A DNA stretch of 64,000 bases, from positions 348,911-412,910 of the forward strand of contig CAISMH010000019.1 in assembly GCA_903886485.1 (NCBI GenBank). The letters are read 5' to 3'. Position 1 is the first letter of the stretch. Every line of letters begins with the position of its first letter. The notes below the pieces were generated by a model that saw only the letters and a program-made list of their open reading frames with translations, did no database searches and had not been told where the DNA came from. Made by a program: the position numbers and the translations under genes. Positions 1 through 9,229 of this stretch are shown here, piece after piece. Origin of the DNA: an uncultured Burkholderiales bacterium. GTDB taxonomy: Bacteria > Pseudomonadota > Gammaproteobacteria > Burkholderiales > Burkholderiaceae_C.

Positions 1-2
1 AT

Positions 3-560
3 GGGTCGGTCAACCCGTTCCAAACGGTGGAGCGCAAAGACGTGGGCTTGACGCTCAAGGTCAAACCGCAAATCAGTGAAACAGGCACGGTCAAACTCAC
101 CATCTTCCAAGAAGTCTCCAGCGTGGTGCCGAACTCGGTGGGCTCCTCCACGGGCCTGATCACCAACAAACGCAGCATTGAATCCAACGTGCTGGTGGAC
201 GACGGCTCCATCATCGTGCTGGGTGGTTTGCTGTCTGACGAATACTCGGGCTCGGCCAGTCTGATCCCCGGCCTTGGCGACATCCCCGTGATCGGTTGGT
301 TGTTCAAAAGCGAGAGCCGTTCACGCAGCAAGAAAAACCTGATGGTGTTCTTGCGTCCGGTCGTCGTGCGCGATGCCGCTGCCTCAGACGTTCTCAGCAA
401 CAACCGTTACCAACAAATGATGGGCTTGCAGCAAGCCGCACAACCCGGCTTCAACCCGATCTTGGGCTCTGGCAACTCGCCCGTGTTACCCCCTGCGCCG
501 GTGCCCAAGCCGAAAGCTGAACCAGCCACGGACAAATTGGATGTGGCGCCTGCCCGATAA
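3..560 (+). CDS. gspD: Type II secretion secretin GspD, C-terminal part
   Basis: This is the 3' end of the outer-membrane secretin of the type II secretion system; the gene enters from the left edge and is open in frame from base 3. The secretin core is recognisable from NPFQTVERKDVGLTLKVKP at the start, then a VLGGLLSDE segment and an IPVIGWLFKS segment close to the end of the barrel domain. After the barrel the protein ends in a Pro/Ala/Lys-rich tail, where GspD proteins usually carry the pilotin-binding S domain. gspE follows 3 bases after the stop, so the genes are co-transcribed. Only about 185 residues are visible, so nothing can be said about the N0-N3 domains. Confidence 0.93.
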   Translation, partial: GSVNPFQTVERKDVGLTLKVKPQISETGTVKLTIFQEVSSVVPNSVGSSTGLITNKRSIESNVLVDDGSIIVLGGLLSDEYSGSASLIPGLGDIPVIGWLFKSESRSRSKKNLMVFLRPVVVRDAAASDVLSNNRYQQMMGLQQAAQPGFNPILGSGNSPVLPPAPVPKPKAEPATDKLDVAPAR

Positions 561-563
561 CCC

Positions 564-1952
564 ATGCGTCGCCCACTGCCCTACGCCTTTGCTCGCACCT
601 ACCAGCTGCTGCTGGAGGACGATGGCCACACCCTCACCCTGTGGCACAGCGACGCGCCCGACTGGAGCGCTTGGAGCGAAGTCACTCGCCGCCACGCGGT
701 GCAGTCGTTTGAGTACACCGACCCCGCCACACTGGCCAAGCGCATCAGCGAAGCCTACGCCCAAGCCGACAGCAACGCCGCCGCCGTGGTGAGCGAGGTC
801 GAGAGTGACGCCGACCTCACCCGCATGATGCAAGCGCTGCCCGCCGTGGAAGACTTGCTCGAAGCCGCGGACGACGCGCCCATCATCCGCATGCTCAACG
901 CCCTGCTGACGCAAGCGGCCCGTGATGGCGCCAGCGACATTCACATTGAGCCGTATGAGCGCCACTCCAGCGTGCGCTTTCGTGTGGACGGCACCTTGCG
1001 CGAGGTGGTGCAACCCAACCGCGCTTTGCATGCCGCCCTCATCTCACGCTTGAAAATCATGGCCGAACTGGACATCGCCGAGAAGCGCTTGCCACAAGAT
1101 GGCCGCATCTCGCTGCGTCTGGGTCAACGCGCCATTGACGTGCGCGTGTCCACCTTGCCCAGTGCGCACGGGGAGCGCGCCGTGTTGCGCTTGCTCGACA
1201 AAACCGAAAGCAAACTCAGCCTGCAAACCGTGGGCATGGAAGGCAGCACCCTGCAACGCTTTGAGGCGCTGGTCAAACAACCGCACGGCATCATTTTGGT
1301 CACGGGCCCCACGGGCTCTGGCAAGACCACCACGCTCTACGCGGCGCTGCAAGGGCTCGATGCCACACGCAACAACATCATGACGGTGGAAGACCCGATT
1401 GAATACGAACTCGCCGGCGTGGGCCAAACCCAAGTGAACCCCAAGATCGACTTGGACTTTGCCAAAGCCTTGCGTGCCATCCTGCGCCAAGACCCAGACA
1501 TCATCATGATTGGTGAGATTCGCGATTACGAGACCGCGCAAATCGCCATCCAAGCCTCTCTCACCGGCCACCTGGTCTTGGCCACCCTGCACACCAACGA
1601 TGCGGCCAGCGCCATCACCCGCTTGACCGACATGGGTGTGGAGCCTTTCTTACTCAGCTCCTCACTCTTGGGCGTGCTAGCCCAACGCCTGCTGCGAAAA
1701 GTCTGCACATCTTGTTCAGGCAAGGGGTGTGACGCATGCGGCCACAGCGGCTACCAAGGCCGCACGGGTATTTTTGAATTGCTCACCACCAACGACGAGA
1801 TTCGCGCCCTCATCCACAACCAAGCCAGCGAAGCCCAGCTGCGTGAAGCCGCCTTGGCGCACGGCATGACCCTGATGCGCGACGACGGCGAGCGCTTGGT
1901 GCGCTCGGGCCTTTCCACCCGCGAAGAGTTGGTGCGTGTGACGCGCGATTGA
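564..1952 (+). CDS. gspE: Type II secretion ATPase GspE
   Basis: Cytoplasmic hexameric ATPase that powers pseudopilus assembly. The Walker A motif GPTGSGKTT lies at residues 248-256, and the Walker B region with [12 protein letters not shown] at about 309-321. The metal-binding four-cysteine loop typical of GspE is present (C381, C384, C389, C392). At 462 residues it is somewhat shorter than many GspE proteins because the N-terminal region before the NTPase core is compact. The ATG lies 3 bases after the gspD stop. A PilB-type pilus ATPase is the main alternative, but the adjacent gspD and gspF make GspE the better call. Confidence 0.95.
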   Translation: MRRPLPYAFARTYQLLLEDDGHTLTLWHSDAPDWSAWSEVTRRHAVQSFEYTDPATLAKRISEAYAQADSNAAAVVSEVESDADLTRMMQALPAVEDLLEAADDAPIIRMLNALLTQAARDGASDIHIEPYERHSSVRFRVDGTLREVVQPNRALHAALISRLKIMAELDIAEKRLPQDGRISLRLGQRAIDVRVSTLPSAHGERAVLRLLDKTESKLSLQTVGMEGSTLQRFEALVKQPHGIILVTGPTGSGKTTTLYAALQGLDATRNNIMTVEDPIEYELAGVGQTQVNPKIDLDFAKALRAILRQDPDIIMIGEIRDYETAQIAIQASLTGHLVLATLHTNDAASAITRLTDMGVEPFLLSSSLLGVLAQRLLRKVCTSCSGKGCDACGHSGYQGRTGIFELLTTNDEIRALIHNQASEAQLREAALAHGMTLMRDDGERLVRSGLSTREELVRVTRD

Positions 1953-1974
1953 AGCACCACAGCCCCATCGACCC

Positions 1975-3189
1975 ATGCCCACCTACGCCTTCGAAGCCCT
2001 CGACCCCCAAGGCCAAACCCGCCGCGGTGTGTTGGAGGCCGATACCGCGCGCACCGCGCGCACGCAACTGCGCGCGCAAGCCTTGGTGCCACTCAAAGTC
2101 GAGCTGACGCAACGCGCCAATCATGGTTGGAACACCGTCGTGTGGGAGAGCAAGGTCTTCAGCCGCACCGCGTTGGCGGTGTGGACCCGCCAGCTTTCTG
2201 GCTTGGTGTCGGCGGGCTTGCCACTGGAGCGCGCCCTCGCCGCTTTGAGTGACGAAGCCGAGACGCCGTGCCAACGCGATTTGGTGTCGACCCTGCGCAC
2301 TGAGGTGAATGCAGGCGCTCCGTTTGCCAAGGCGCTGGGGCAGCATCCGCGTGAGTTCTCAGCCACCTACATGGCCGTCATTGGCGCGGGTGAGCAAAGC
2401 GGGCATTTAGGTCTTGTCCTCGAACGCTTGGCCGACGATTTACAAGATCAACAAAACCTGCAAAGCAAACTCTTGTCAGCGAGCTTGTACCCCGCCATCG
2501 TGAGTTTGGTCGCTCTGGTGATTGTTTTGTTTTTGCTGGCCTATGTGGTGCCCCAAGTCGCGCAAGTTTTTGGCAGCAACCAGCAACAACTGCCCGCACT
2601 CACCCGCCTGATGTTGGCCTTGAGCAGCTTCGTGCAGGACTTCTGGCTGTGGGGTGTGCTGCTGATGACCGCCCTTGCCACTGGTGCGCATCTGGCGTTG
2701 AAACAAACCGAAATTCGCCTGCGCTTGGATACGGCTTGGTTGCAACTGCCTCTGATCGGGCGCTTGGCCCGAGGCTACAACGCTGCGCGTTTTGCCAGCA
2801 CGCTGGCCATGCTGGCAGGGGCCGGCGTGCCTATTTTGAAATCCCTGCAAACCGCGGCCGACACCCTCAACAACGCAGCCCTCAAGCGCGATGCGCAAGA
2901 CGCGCTGGTGCTGGTGCGTGAAGGCGCACCGCTGGCCTCGGCCTTAGCACAACACGCACGCTTTCCGCGTTTGCTGGTGATGTTTGCGCGCCTTGGCGAA
3001 CAAACGGGCACCTTGCCCACCATGCTGCAACGCGCCGCGACACAGCTGAGCGAAGAAGTGCAACGCCGCGCCCTACAACTGGCGACGATTTTGGAGCCCC
3101 TGCTGATCGTGGCCATGGGTGCGATGGTGATGCTCATCGTGTTGGCCGTGATGCTGCCCATCATTCAACTCAATCAATGGGTCAAATAA
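1975..3189 (+). CDS. gspF: Type II secretion inner-membrane platform protein GspF
   Basis: Polytopic inner-membrane platform protein that couples GspE to pseudopilin extraction. The 404-residue length and the two repeated T2SSF domains fit the family. Hydrophobic segments are visible near residues 170-190, 220-240 and 375-397, the last just before the short C-terminus QLNQWVK. It starts 22 bases after gspE. It appears to close the operon, because the next gene is unrelated and a large GC-rich hairpin follows. No pseudopilin gene is seen downstream, so gspG and the rest are presumably upstream of the window or elsewhere. Confidence 0.94.
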   Translation: MPTYAFEALDPQGQTRRGVLEADTARTARTQLRAQALVPLKVELTQRANHGWNTVVWESKVFSRTALAVWTRQLSGLVSAGLPLERALAALSDEAETPCQRDLVSTLRTEVNAGAPFAKALGQHPREFSATYMAVIGAGEQSGHLGLVLERLADDLQDQQNLQSKLLSASLYPAIVSLVALVIVLFLLAYVVPQVAQVFGSNQQQLPALTRLMLALSSFVQDFWLWGVLLMTALATGAHLALKQTEIRLRLDTAWLQLPLIGRLARGYNAARFASTLAMLAGAGVPILKSLQTAADTLNNAALKRDAQDALVLVREGAPLASALAQHARFPRLLVMFARLGEQTGTLPTMLQRAATQLSEEVQRRALQLATILEPLLIVAMGAMVMLIVLAVMLPIIQLNQWVK

Positions 3190-3221
3190 ACCCCCACGCT
3201 CGGTACTGCCGTGTCCTCGCT

Positions 3222-3269
3222 GCCCCCCGAGGGGGCTGGCCCGCCTTGGGAAAGGCCCAGCGGCGGGCC
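3222..3269. repeat. GC-rich compound hairpin, probable dispersed intergenic repeat/terminator
   Basis: The 97-base gap after gspF holds a C6-GA-G5 mini-hairpin (3223-3235) followed by a nested hairpin. Its outer arms GGCCCGCC (3238-3245) and GGCGGGCC (3262-3269) enclose inner arms TGGG (3247-3250) and CCCA (3256-3259). There is no T tract. From memory, closely similar elements recur between genes in Comamonadaceae genomes; no second copy was noticed in this window. It probably ends the gspDEF transcript. Confidence 0.55.
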
Positions 3270-3286
3270 GTATTTGGAGAATACAA

Positions 3287-4189
3287 ATGAGCATCTCACT
3301 GGACGGTAAATTGGTGGTGGCGATTTCGTCACGCGCGTTGTTCGACTTCGAAGAAGAAAACCAAGTCTTTGAACAAGGCGATGACCGCGCTTACATGAAT
3401 TTGCAACTGGCTCGCTTAGAGACGCCCGCCAAGCCGGGCGTGGCTTTTTCGCTGGTGCAAAAGCTCTTGGCCTTCAACACCGCTGAAGCGCAACGCGTGG
3501 AAGTGGTGATTCTCTCGCGCAACGACCCCGTCAGTGGCATGCGTGTGTTTCGTTCGGCGCAGCACTATGGGCTACCGATCCAACGCGGCAGCTTCACACG
3601 CGGGCAATCGCCTTGGCGCTATTTGCGTCCGCTGAATGCCAACTTGTTTTTGTCCACCCATTTGTCGGACGTGCGCTCGGCGCTGGATGCAGGCGTGCCC
3701 GCCGCGCAGGTCTACCCACACTCGGCCCACGCGTCTGAGGCCAACCCACACGAAGTGCGGATTGCATTTGACGGGGATGCGGTGTTGTTCAGCGATGAGG
3801 CGGAACGGGTGTTTCAAGCCCAAGGCTTGGATGCGTTTCAGCAGCACGAAAAAACCAATGCCACACAGCCCTTGCCCGCAGGCCCCTTCAAGCCGCTCTT
3901 GGCCGCCTTGCAGGTGCTGCAACAAGCCGGCACCCCCCACATGCGTATTCGCACGGCACTGGTTACTGCACGCAGCGCGCCCGCCCACGAGCGTGCGATC
4001 CGCACCTTGATGAACTGGAACATTGAAGTGGATGAGGCCATGTTTTTAGGGGGTCTTGAAAAAGGCGAGTTCTTGCGTGAGTTCGAACCCGACTTTTTCT
4101 TTGACGACCAAACCGGCCACATCGAATCTGCTGCCCGACACGTCCCCGCTGGCCACGTGGCCAGTGGCGTACGCAACACCGAAGTCTAA
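3287..4189 (+). CDS. Cytosolic 5'-nucleotidase family protein
   Basis: Predicted hydrolase of nucleoside 5'-monophosphates, resembling the cytosolic 5'-nucleotidase I family (Pfam 5-nucleotidase). The family is recognised from the overall pattern: the early VVAISSRALFDFEEEN segment, the conserved stretch VEVVILSRNDPVSGMRV, and an acidic C-terminal FEPDFFFDDQTGH segment expected to help bind Mg2+. The length of 300 residues is normal. No signal peptide is seen, so a cytoplasmic location is expected. It starts 97 bases after gspF, behind a GC-rich hairpin, and is followed 5 bases later by an ABC exporter gene that may share its transcript. The exact substrate cannot be read from the sequence. 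Confidence 0.82.
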   Translation: MSISLDGKLVVAISSRALFDFEEENQVFEQGDDRAYMNLQLARLETPAKPGVAFSLVQKLLAFNTAEAQRVEVVILSRNDPVSGMRVFRSAQHYGLPIQRGSFTRGQSPWRYLRPLNANLFLSTHLSDVRSALDAGVPAAQVYPHSAHASEANPHEVRIAFDGDAVLFSDEAERVFQAQGLDAFQQHEKTNATQPLPAGPFKPLLAALQVLQQAGTPHMRIRTALVTARSAPAHERAIRTLMNWNIEVDEAMFLGGLEKGEFLREFEPDFFFDDQTGHIESAARHVPAGHVASGVRNTEV

Positions 4190-4194
4190 AAAAC

Positions 4195-6030
4195 ATGAAT
4201 GCATTCCGTACGGTCGCCAACAACGTGGCGACGAATTGGCAAAAAAGCCGCTTGCAACTCCGTCGGGTCTGGGCTTTGTCGCTGCCCTTCTTCCAGTCCG
4301 AAGAGAAATGGCGCGCCCGCTTGTTGCTGGGGGTTTGCGTGGGATTGAACCTCGGCATGGTTTACATGATGGTGCTGCTCAACGACTGGAACCGCGTGTT
4401 CTACGACGCCTTGCAAAACCGCAATGCCGAAGTTTTTTGGAAGCAACTCGGCGTCTTCGCCCTGCTCGCGACTTGCTTCATCATCGTGGCGGTGTACCGC
4501 TTCTACCTCACGCAGTTGCTGGAAGTGCGCTGGCGTGTGTGGATGACGCGTGACTATTTGCAGCGCTGGCTCACCGGCCATGTGTTTTACCAACTCGAGC
4601 TGCAAAGCAAAAACGGCACCGACAACCCCGATCAACGGATTCAAGAAGACGTGCAACAGTTCACAGCGGACACTGTGGGCTTGTCCTTGGGGCTGCTCGA
4701 TGCCACGGTCACGTTGCTGAGTTTTGTGGGCATCTTGTGGTCGCTCTCCGGCGGCTTCAGCTTCGAGGTGGCGGGCACGACCTACAACCTTCCCGGCTTC
4801 ATGGTGTGGATGGCCTTGGCTTATGCACTGGCTGGTAGCTTGATTGGGCACTGGATTGGTCGCACCATGGCCTCGCTCAACTTTGCCCAGCAACGCCTAG
4901 AAGCCGATTTTCGTCACCACCTCATGCGTGTGCGCGAGTACAGCGAAGCCATTGCCTTAGACCGTGGCGGCAAGGTAGAGCGGCTGTCACTGCAAGAGCG
5001 CTTCAAGCTGGTACTGGACAACTTCATGAGTTTGTTGCGTGTGCAAAAACGTTACACCTGGTTCAACTCGGGCTATGGCCAAGCGGCGGTGGTGTTCCCC
5101 ATGTTGGTGGCGTCACCACGCTATTTCAGTGGTGCGATTCAACTGGGTGAGTTGATGCAAATCTCGTCAGCCTTCGGGCAAGTGCAAGAGTCACTGAGTT
5201 GGTTCATCAGCAATTACAGCCGCTTGGCGTCATGGCAAGCCACCACCCTGCGTTTGACGAGTTTTCAAGACCAGATGCAGGCGGTCACATCCAGCAAGCC
5301 TGACGCGACGCAGGCCACGCCCTTGCACACCACCTCAACCACGGCGGCCATCAATGCTTTGCACACCACGCCCCTGACGGTGATGCTGCCCAATGGCGAG
5401 GTCCTGCTGGCTGATACCTCACTCAATGCAGTGGCGGGCGACACGGTGCTGATTCGCGGCCCCTCGGGCTGTGGCAAGTCCACCTTGCTGCGCGTGTTGG
5501 CGGGCATTTGGCCTTACCTTCGTTCACCCTCGCATGATCGCCGTGGCGAGCCCATCACATACGGCCCCGTGGTGTTGCCTGAGGGCAGCGTGTTCATGCC
5601 GCAGCGCCCTTACTTTCCTGAAGGCACACTGCGCCAAGCACTGGCCTACCCAGACAGCGCCACACACTACACCGATGAGGCCTTGAAGAACGCGCTGTAC
5701 GAAGCGCTGTTGCCACACTTGACGTCCGAGCTGGACGTGGCTGGCCACTGGACGCAACAGCTATCGGGTGGTGAGCAACAGCGCTTGGCTTTGGCCCGCG
5801 TGCTGCTCAAACGCCCGCGCTGGGTGTTTGCCGACGAGGCCACCAGCGCGTTGGACGAAGCCGGTGAAAAAGTGCTGTACGAAAAGCTACAGACCATGGT
5901 GCGCGAAGAAGGCGGCGGCTTGGTGTCCATCGCACACCGTCCTGGCGTGGCCAGCTACCACGAGAAACTGTGGCAGTTTGTGCCCGCGCCCGAGGGCAGC
6001 GTGGCGAAGTTTGTGTTGATCACCGAATAA
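4195..6030 (+). CDS. SbmA/YddA-type ABC transporter (fused permease-ATPase)
   Basis: Single-chain half-transporter with an N-terminal membrane domain of the ABC_membrane_2/SbmA-BacA type (about residues 20-300) and a C-terminal nucleotide-binding domain. The family hallmark LNDWNRVFYDALQNR is at about residues 62-76. Walker A GPSGCGKST lies at about 422-430, the signature LSGGEQQR at about 523-530, and Walker B WVFADEATSALDE shortly after. The length of 611 residues fits the YddA/ABCD group. Related proteins move peptides, vitamins or fatty-acyl compounds; the substrate here is not deducible. The upstream 5'-nucleotidase ends 5 bases before the start. The gene converges with queC. Confidence 0.88.
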   Translation: MNAFRTVANNVATNWQKSRLQLRRVWALSLPFFQSEEKWRARLLLGVCVGLNLGMVYMMVLLNDWNRVFYDALQNRNAEVFWKQLGVFALLATCFIIVAVYRFYLTQLLEVRWRVWMTRDYLQRWLTGHVFYQLELQSKNGTDNPDQRIQEDVQQFTADTVGLSLGLLDATVTLLSFVGILWSLSGGFSFEVAGTTYNLPGFMVWMALAYALAGSLIGHWIGRTMASLNFAQQRLEADFRHHLMRVREYSEAIALDRGGKVERLSLQERFKLVLDNFMSLLRVQKRYTWFNSGYGQAAVVFPMLVASPRYFSGAIQLGELMQISSAFGQVQESLSWFISNYSRLASWQATTLRLTSFQDQMQAVTSSKPDATQATPLHTTSTTAAINALHTTPLTVMLPNGEVLLADTSLNAVAGDTVLIRGPSGCGKSTLLRVLAGIWPYLRSPSHDRRGEPITYGPVVLPEGSVFMPQRPYFPEGTLRQALAYPDSATHYTDEALKNALYEALLPHLTSELDVAGHWTQQLSGGEQQRLALARVLLKRPRWVFADEATSALDEAGEKVLYEKLQTMVREEGGGLVSIAHRPGVASYHEKLWQFVPAPEGSVAKFVLITE

Positions 6031-6041
6031 AAGTCATGGCG

Positions 6042-6054
6042 CGAAGCCGACTGT
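6042..6054. terminator. Short hairpin between convergent genes
   Basis: A small perfect stem (GCCGA, three-base loop, TCGGC) lies in the 28-base gap between the convergent ABC transporter and queC. It has no strong T tract, so a role in ending transcription from both sides is only plausible. Confidence 0.3.
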
Positions 6055-6058
6055 CGGC

Positions 6059-6793
6059 CTAAGCCTTCCAGCGCTCCCAGCCCTTGGCGCGCAAATCACA
6101 CGCGGGGCATGTGCCACACCCATAGCCCCAGTCGTGACGGTGCGTGCGGTCACCCATGTAGCAGGTGTGGGTGTGCTCCACGATGAGGTTGACCAACTGA
6201 TCGCCACCGCTGAGAGCTTGTGCTTTTTGACCCACGTCGTAGGCCAGTTGCCAAGTCTGTGCTTTGTCGATCCACATCAACGGTGTTTCAATCAGCAAGC
6301 GCCTGTCCATGCCTAAGGACAAGGCAATTTGCATCGCCTTCATGGTGTCGTCACGGCAATCGGGGTAGCCCGAAAAATCGGTCTCGCACACACCGGTGAC
6401 GATGACATCCAAATCACGGCGATAAGCCAATGCCGCCGCCAGCGTCAGGAACAACAAATTACGGCCCGGCACAAACGTGTTGGGCAGGCCCGAGGCTTCC
6501 ATCTTGAAGGCCATGTCGCGCGTGAGCGAGGTTTCGCTCACCTGCCCTAATACGCCGAGGTCGAGCAAATGGTCTTCCCCCAACTTAGGCGACCACTGCG
6601 GAAATTTCTGACGAATTTGTGACAACACCTCGATGCGCGCCTCTAACTCCACCAAATGTCGTTGGCGGTAGTCAAACGCCAAGGTTTCGACACGCTCGTA
6701 GTTCGCCAGAGCATGCGCCAAGCAAGTGGTGGAGTCTTGCCCGCCCGAGAATAAAACCAAGGCGTTGCGGTGAATGGGGTGACGTGCTTGCAT
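6059..6793 (-). CDS. queC: 7-cyano-7-deazaguanine synthase QueC
   Basis: ATP-dependent enzyme that converts 7-carboxy-7-deazaguanine to preQ0 in queuosine tRNA modification. The N-terminal PP-loop SGGQDST is at about residues 16-22. The C-terminal zinc site has four cysteines, C211, C226, C229 and C232, in the expected C-x(14)-CGTCPAC arrangement. At 244 residues the length is typical. The ATG at 6793 was chosen because it directly precedes the conserved LVFSGGQDS core. It is transcribed alone, divergent from the YggT-family gene. No other queuosine gene is present in the window, and no preQ1 riboswitch was recognised in the 68-base divergent gap. Confidence 0.95.
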   Translation of the reverse strand: MQARHPIHRNALVLFSGGQDSTTCLAHALANYERVETLAFDYRQRHLVELEARIEVLSQIRQKFPQWSPKLGEDHLLDLGVLGQVSETSLTRDMAFKMEASGLPNTFVPGRNLLFLTLAAALAYRRDLDVIVTGVCETDFSGYPDCRDDTMKAMQIALSLGMDRRLLIETPLMWIDKAQTWQLAYDVGQKAQALSGGDQLVNLIVEHTHTCYMGDRTHRHDWGYGCGTCPACDLRAKGWERWKA

Positions 6794-6861
6794 GGGGGAT
6801 TTGTTGTGAACTATCTTGGGTCGGGATACAAATTTTGCCTGAGCCCACCTAAACTTGAGCC

Positions 6862-7422
6862 ATGTTGTTACAAATTTTCTCTTTGATCCTCCAGTTCATC
6901 GTCGGTGTGGTGGCGGGCACCTGTTTGCTGCGCATGTACATGCATCTGCAACGCGTCAATCTCTCCGTCCGTGGGGGCAACCCGATGGCACCGTTTGTGT
7001 TCACGATCACCAACTGGATCGTGCTTCCGGTGCGCCGCTTTGTGCCCGCCATCGGTCGCCTTGACACCGCCAGTCTGGTGGCTGCGTATGCGGTGCTATT
7101 GGCTAAGCATTCACTGCTATGGCTGGTGGCGGGAGCCTCGGCTTATTGGCTAGGCTTGGTGGTCCATGCGGGCTTTGAGTTGCTTGGCATCATTCTCTCC
7201 AGTTTGATGTGGCTCGTGCTCATCTATGTGCTGATGTCATGGGTCAAGACAGCCTCGGACGTGGCCTACTTTTTAGCGCAGCTGGTGGAGCCCTTGTTGC
7301 GACCGCTTCGTCGTTTGTTGCCACAGATGGGCGGGGTGGACTTGTCGCCCATCGCACTGCTGTTGCTGATTCAAATCGCCGAGATCGTGCTGCACAACCT
7401 GCAAGCACAATTTGTTTTTTAG
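6862..7422 (+). CDS. YggT family integral membrane protein
   Basis: Small polytopic inner-membrane protein of the YggT family. The two internal YGGT-type repeats are visible: an N-terminal half with a long hydrophobic start ([18 protein letters not shown]), and a C-terminal half ending in a repeat with the family's [19 protein letters not shown] segment before a last hydrophobic helix. The length of 186 residues is typical for proteobacterial members. Members are linked to osmotic stress and cell-division contexts, but the molecular role is not firmly known. It is divergent from queC, and the lipocalin gene follows 22 bases after its stop, likely in the same transcript. Confidence 0.88.
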   Translation: MLLQIFSLILQFIVGVVAGTCLLRMYMHLQRVNLSVRGGNPMAPFVFTITNWIVLPVRRFVPAIGRLDTASLVAAYAVLLAKHSLLWLVAGASAYWLGLVVHAGFELLGIILSSLMWLVLIYVLMSWVKTASDVAYFLAQLVEPLLRPLRRLLPQMGGVDLSPIALLLLIQIAEIVLHNLQAQFVF

Positions 7423-7444
7423 ATTCGTCTTTGAAGGAACGAAG

Positions 7445-8011
7445 ATGAGATTCACAACTCCATGGATCGCTCTGTGCATGGCGTGGATTGCCGTTCACGC
7501 AGCAGCACAAACACCTGCCGTGACACCGACGGCCTTGCCCCCTGTGACGACCATTGCCACGCTGGACTTGCCCCGCTACATGGGCACTTGGTATGAGGTG
7601 TCGAAGTTCCCCAACCGCTTTCAGCGTCAGTGTGTGGCCAACACCCGTGCGCACTACTTGGCACAAATGGATGGCTCGGTGCAAGTACTCAACAGTTGCC
7701 TCACCGCCGATGGCAGCACCATCGACGCACTCGGCTCGGCCAAGCAAATCGGGCCCGCCACCTCCGCCAAACTGCAAGTGCGCTTTGCGCCTGCTTGGTT
7801 GAGCTGGTTGCCTCAGGTGTGGGGGGACTACTGGGTGATTGACTTGGACACCGACTACCAACTCGCCGCCGTGAGTGACGCCAAACGCGAATACCTGTGG
7901 GTGTTATCACGCACACCACGCATCAGCACCAAAGCCTATGACGCGCTGCTAGAGCGGATCAAAGCACAACACTTCGATGTGCAAAAACTCGAACGAACCA
8001 CCCAAAACTAA
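7445..8011 (+). CDS. Lipocalin family protein (Blc-like)
   Basis: Predicted exported lipocalin of 188 residues. The first about 24 residues form a signal peptide (MRFTTPWIALCMAWIAVHAA) cleaved near AAAQ; no lipobox cysteine is present, so it appears periplasmic rather than a lipoprotein as in E. coli Blc. The lipocalin signature is the YMGTWYEVSKFPNRFQRQC block, followed by the family's late YWVIDLDTDYQLAAVSD and YLWVLSRTP blocks. The ATG at 7445 was preferred to an upstream TTG-initiated frame because it starts the signal peptide and follows an AAGGAAC ribosome site. Family members bind fatty acids or lysophospholipids. It lies in a short run with the YggT gene and a 69-residue protein. Confidence 0.86.
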   Translation: MRFTTPWIALCMAWIAVHAAAQTPAVTPTALPPVTTIATLDLPRYMGTWYEVSKFPNRFQRQCVANTRAHYLAQMDGSVQVLNSCLTADGSTIDALGSAKQIGPATSAKLQVRFAPAWLSWLPQVWGDYWVIDLDTDYQLAAVSDAKREYLWVLSRTPRISTKAYDALLERIKAQHFDVQKLERTTQN

Positions 8012-8025
8012 AGGAACCAACCACC

Positions 8026-8235
8026 ATGCGAGTCAAACAAATCCTCACCGACGTCCAACTGGTCATCGCCGACTTGGAAGTTCATTTGAATGGCGAGTTG
8101 CGCTGCAGCCCCACGCTGTGCGCCTTGATCCCCGCAACCGAGGGGCATGAAGAAAGAATCATCCCACTCAACACACCCGATGGGCGTCCGATTTTCATGA
8201 ATCCAGAAAATGCCATCGCACCCGCGCAAGACTGA
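8026..8235 (+). CDS. Small conserved-looking hypothetical protein, 69 aa
   Basis: A 69-residue product of unknown function. The gene starts 14 bases after the lipocalin stop with an AAAGGAAC ribosome site, which supports expression. The protein has no signal peptide or membrane segment. It contains two cysteines (in ELRCSPTLCALIP) and ends in a segment around RPIFMNPENAIA. The family was not recognised, and the support is positional and compositional only. Confidence 0.6.
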   Translation: MRVKQILTDVQLVIADLEVHLNGELRCSPTLCALIPATEGHEERIIPLNTPDGRPIFMNPENAIAPAQD

Positions 8236-8256
8236 GCCCGCCTTGCCCATCTGACC

Positions 8257-8291
8257 TTGGGCCTTAGGCATTGGGTCTTAGGCCTTGGGTC
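8257..8291. repeat. Imperfect 14-bp tandem repeat, 2.5 copies
   Basis: The units TTGGGCCTTAGGCA (8257-8270) and TTGGGTCTTAGGCC (8271-8284) are followed by a half unit TTGGGTC (8285-8291) that runs into the stop codon of the convergent permease gene. The CCTTAGG/CTTAGGCC parts are partly self-complementary. The function is unknown; it may be terminator-like or a replication-slippage product. Confidence 0.5.
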
Positions 8292-9180
8292 AAGTTGATT
8301 TTTTGCGTAGCTCGTAGACCGTCAGCAAGCCACCGGCTGTGCCGCAGAGGGCGATTAAACCTATGCCCATCATGGACAGGTGATCGGGCACATGGTCAAA
8401 CACCCACCAACCGCCCAGCATGGCAAACCCAATTTGCGCATACATGTACGGCATCAGCGTGCCCGCGGGTGAGCGTTCAAAAGCCATGATGAGCAAGAAG
8501 TGCCCTACACAGCCCGCAATGCCCATGAGCACAAGCTCCAACAACACGCGTGTGTCACTGATGGGCACCCACAGCCAAAACAACGGAACAGAGCTGAGCA
8601 ACGTGCCCACCCATGTGGTATAGAACTGGGTGGTCATGGCGTCTTCGGTACGGGTCATTTTGCTGGTGAGCAGTTGAAACGCGGCATTCGTGATGACCAA
8701 AGCCAAGGGGATGAGCAAGGGCCAGCCAAACACATCCGTCCCAGGGCGCACGATGATGAGCGTCCCCACGAAGCCACCACACACCAACCACACTCGCTGC
8801 ATCGACACATGCTCGCCCAACATGCGGGCGGCCAGCAAGGTGACCAACAAAGGGACCGTCATCACGATGGCGGTGAATTCGCCCACTGGCAAAAACCTCA
8901 AACTAGTGAACGCCAAGCCCGTGACCACGGTCAGCAACACGCCACGCGTGATTTGTTGACGGGGGTTCTGGGTTCGCAACACCTCCAAGCCTTTGAGTGG
9001 TAACACGACCGCTGTGGTGAGCAAGGCTTGGAAAAAATAACGCGCCCAAATCGCCATCATCACAGGAACCACCGTGGTCACCCGTTTGGTGGTGGTGTCC
9101 AAAATGGCGAAGCACGCCAGCGCGACAAGCAGCAAGCTGATGCCCAAGAAAGCAGAGGAACGTTTGGGGTGATGTGTCAT
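8290..9180 (-). CDS. DMT superfamily (EamA domain) permease
   Basis: Integral membrane protein of 296 residues with about ten predicted hydrophobic helices arranged as two EamA repeats. The first repeat includes LLVALACFAILDTTTKRV and the AIWARYFFQALL helix that follows. The second begins near TTQFYTTWVGTLLSS and ends with FAMLGGWWVFDHVPDHLSM, a position where EamA proteins keep a conserved G-W-hydrophobic pattern. Such proteins export metabolites or amino acids; the substrate cannot be inferred. The gene ends inside a small tandem repeat and is transcribed towards the small gene at 8026. It starts 49 bases downstream of the HNH gene stop on the same strand. Confidence 0.87.
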   Translation of the reverse strand: MTHHPKRSSAFLGISLLLVALACFAILDTTTKRVTTVVPVMMAIWARYFFQALLTTAVVLPLKGLEVLRTQNPRQQITRGVLLTVVTGLAFTSLRFLPVGEFTAIVMTVPLLVTLLAARMLGEHVSMQRVWLVCGGFVGTLIIVRPGTDVFGWPLLIPLALVITNAAFQLLTSKMTRTEDAMTTQFYTTWVGTLLSSVPLFWLWVPISDTRVLLELVLMGIAGCVGHFLLIMAFERSPAGTLMPYMYAQIGFAMLGGWWVFDHVPDHLSMMGIGLIALCGTAGGLLTVYELRKKST

Positions 9181-9229
9181 GCGGATGCCCTGAATGAATC
9201 AAGACATGTCACAGGACGCTGAACCCGCA

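Noticed and set aside
8257..8291. Possible CRISPR or array from the 14-bp tandem repeat
   Set aside because: Only 2.5 direct copies without spacers; it is a short tandem repeat. No CRISPR array was seen anywhere in the window.
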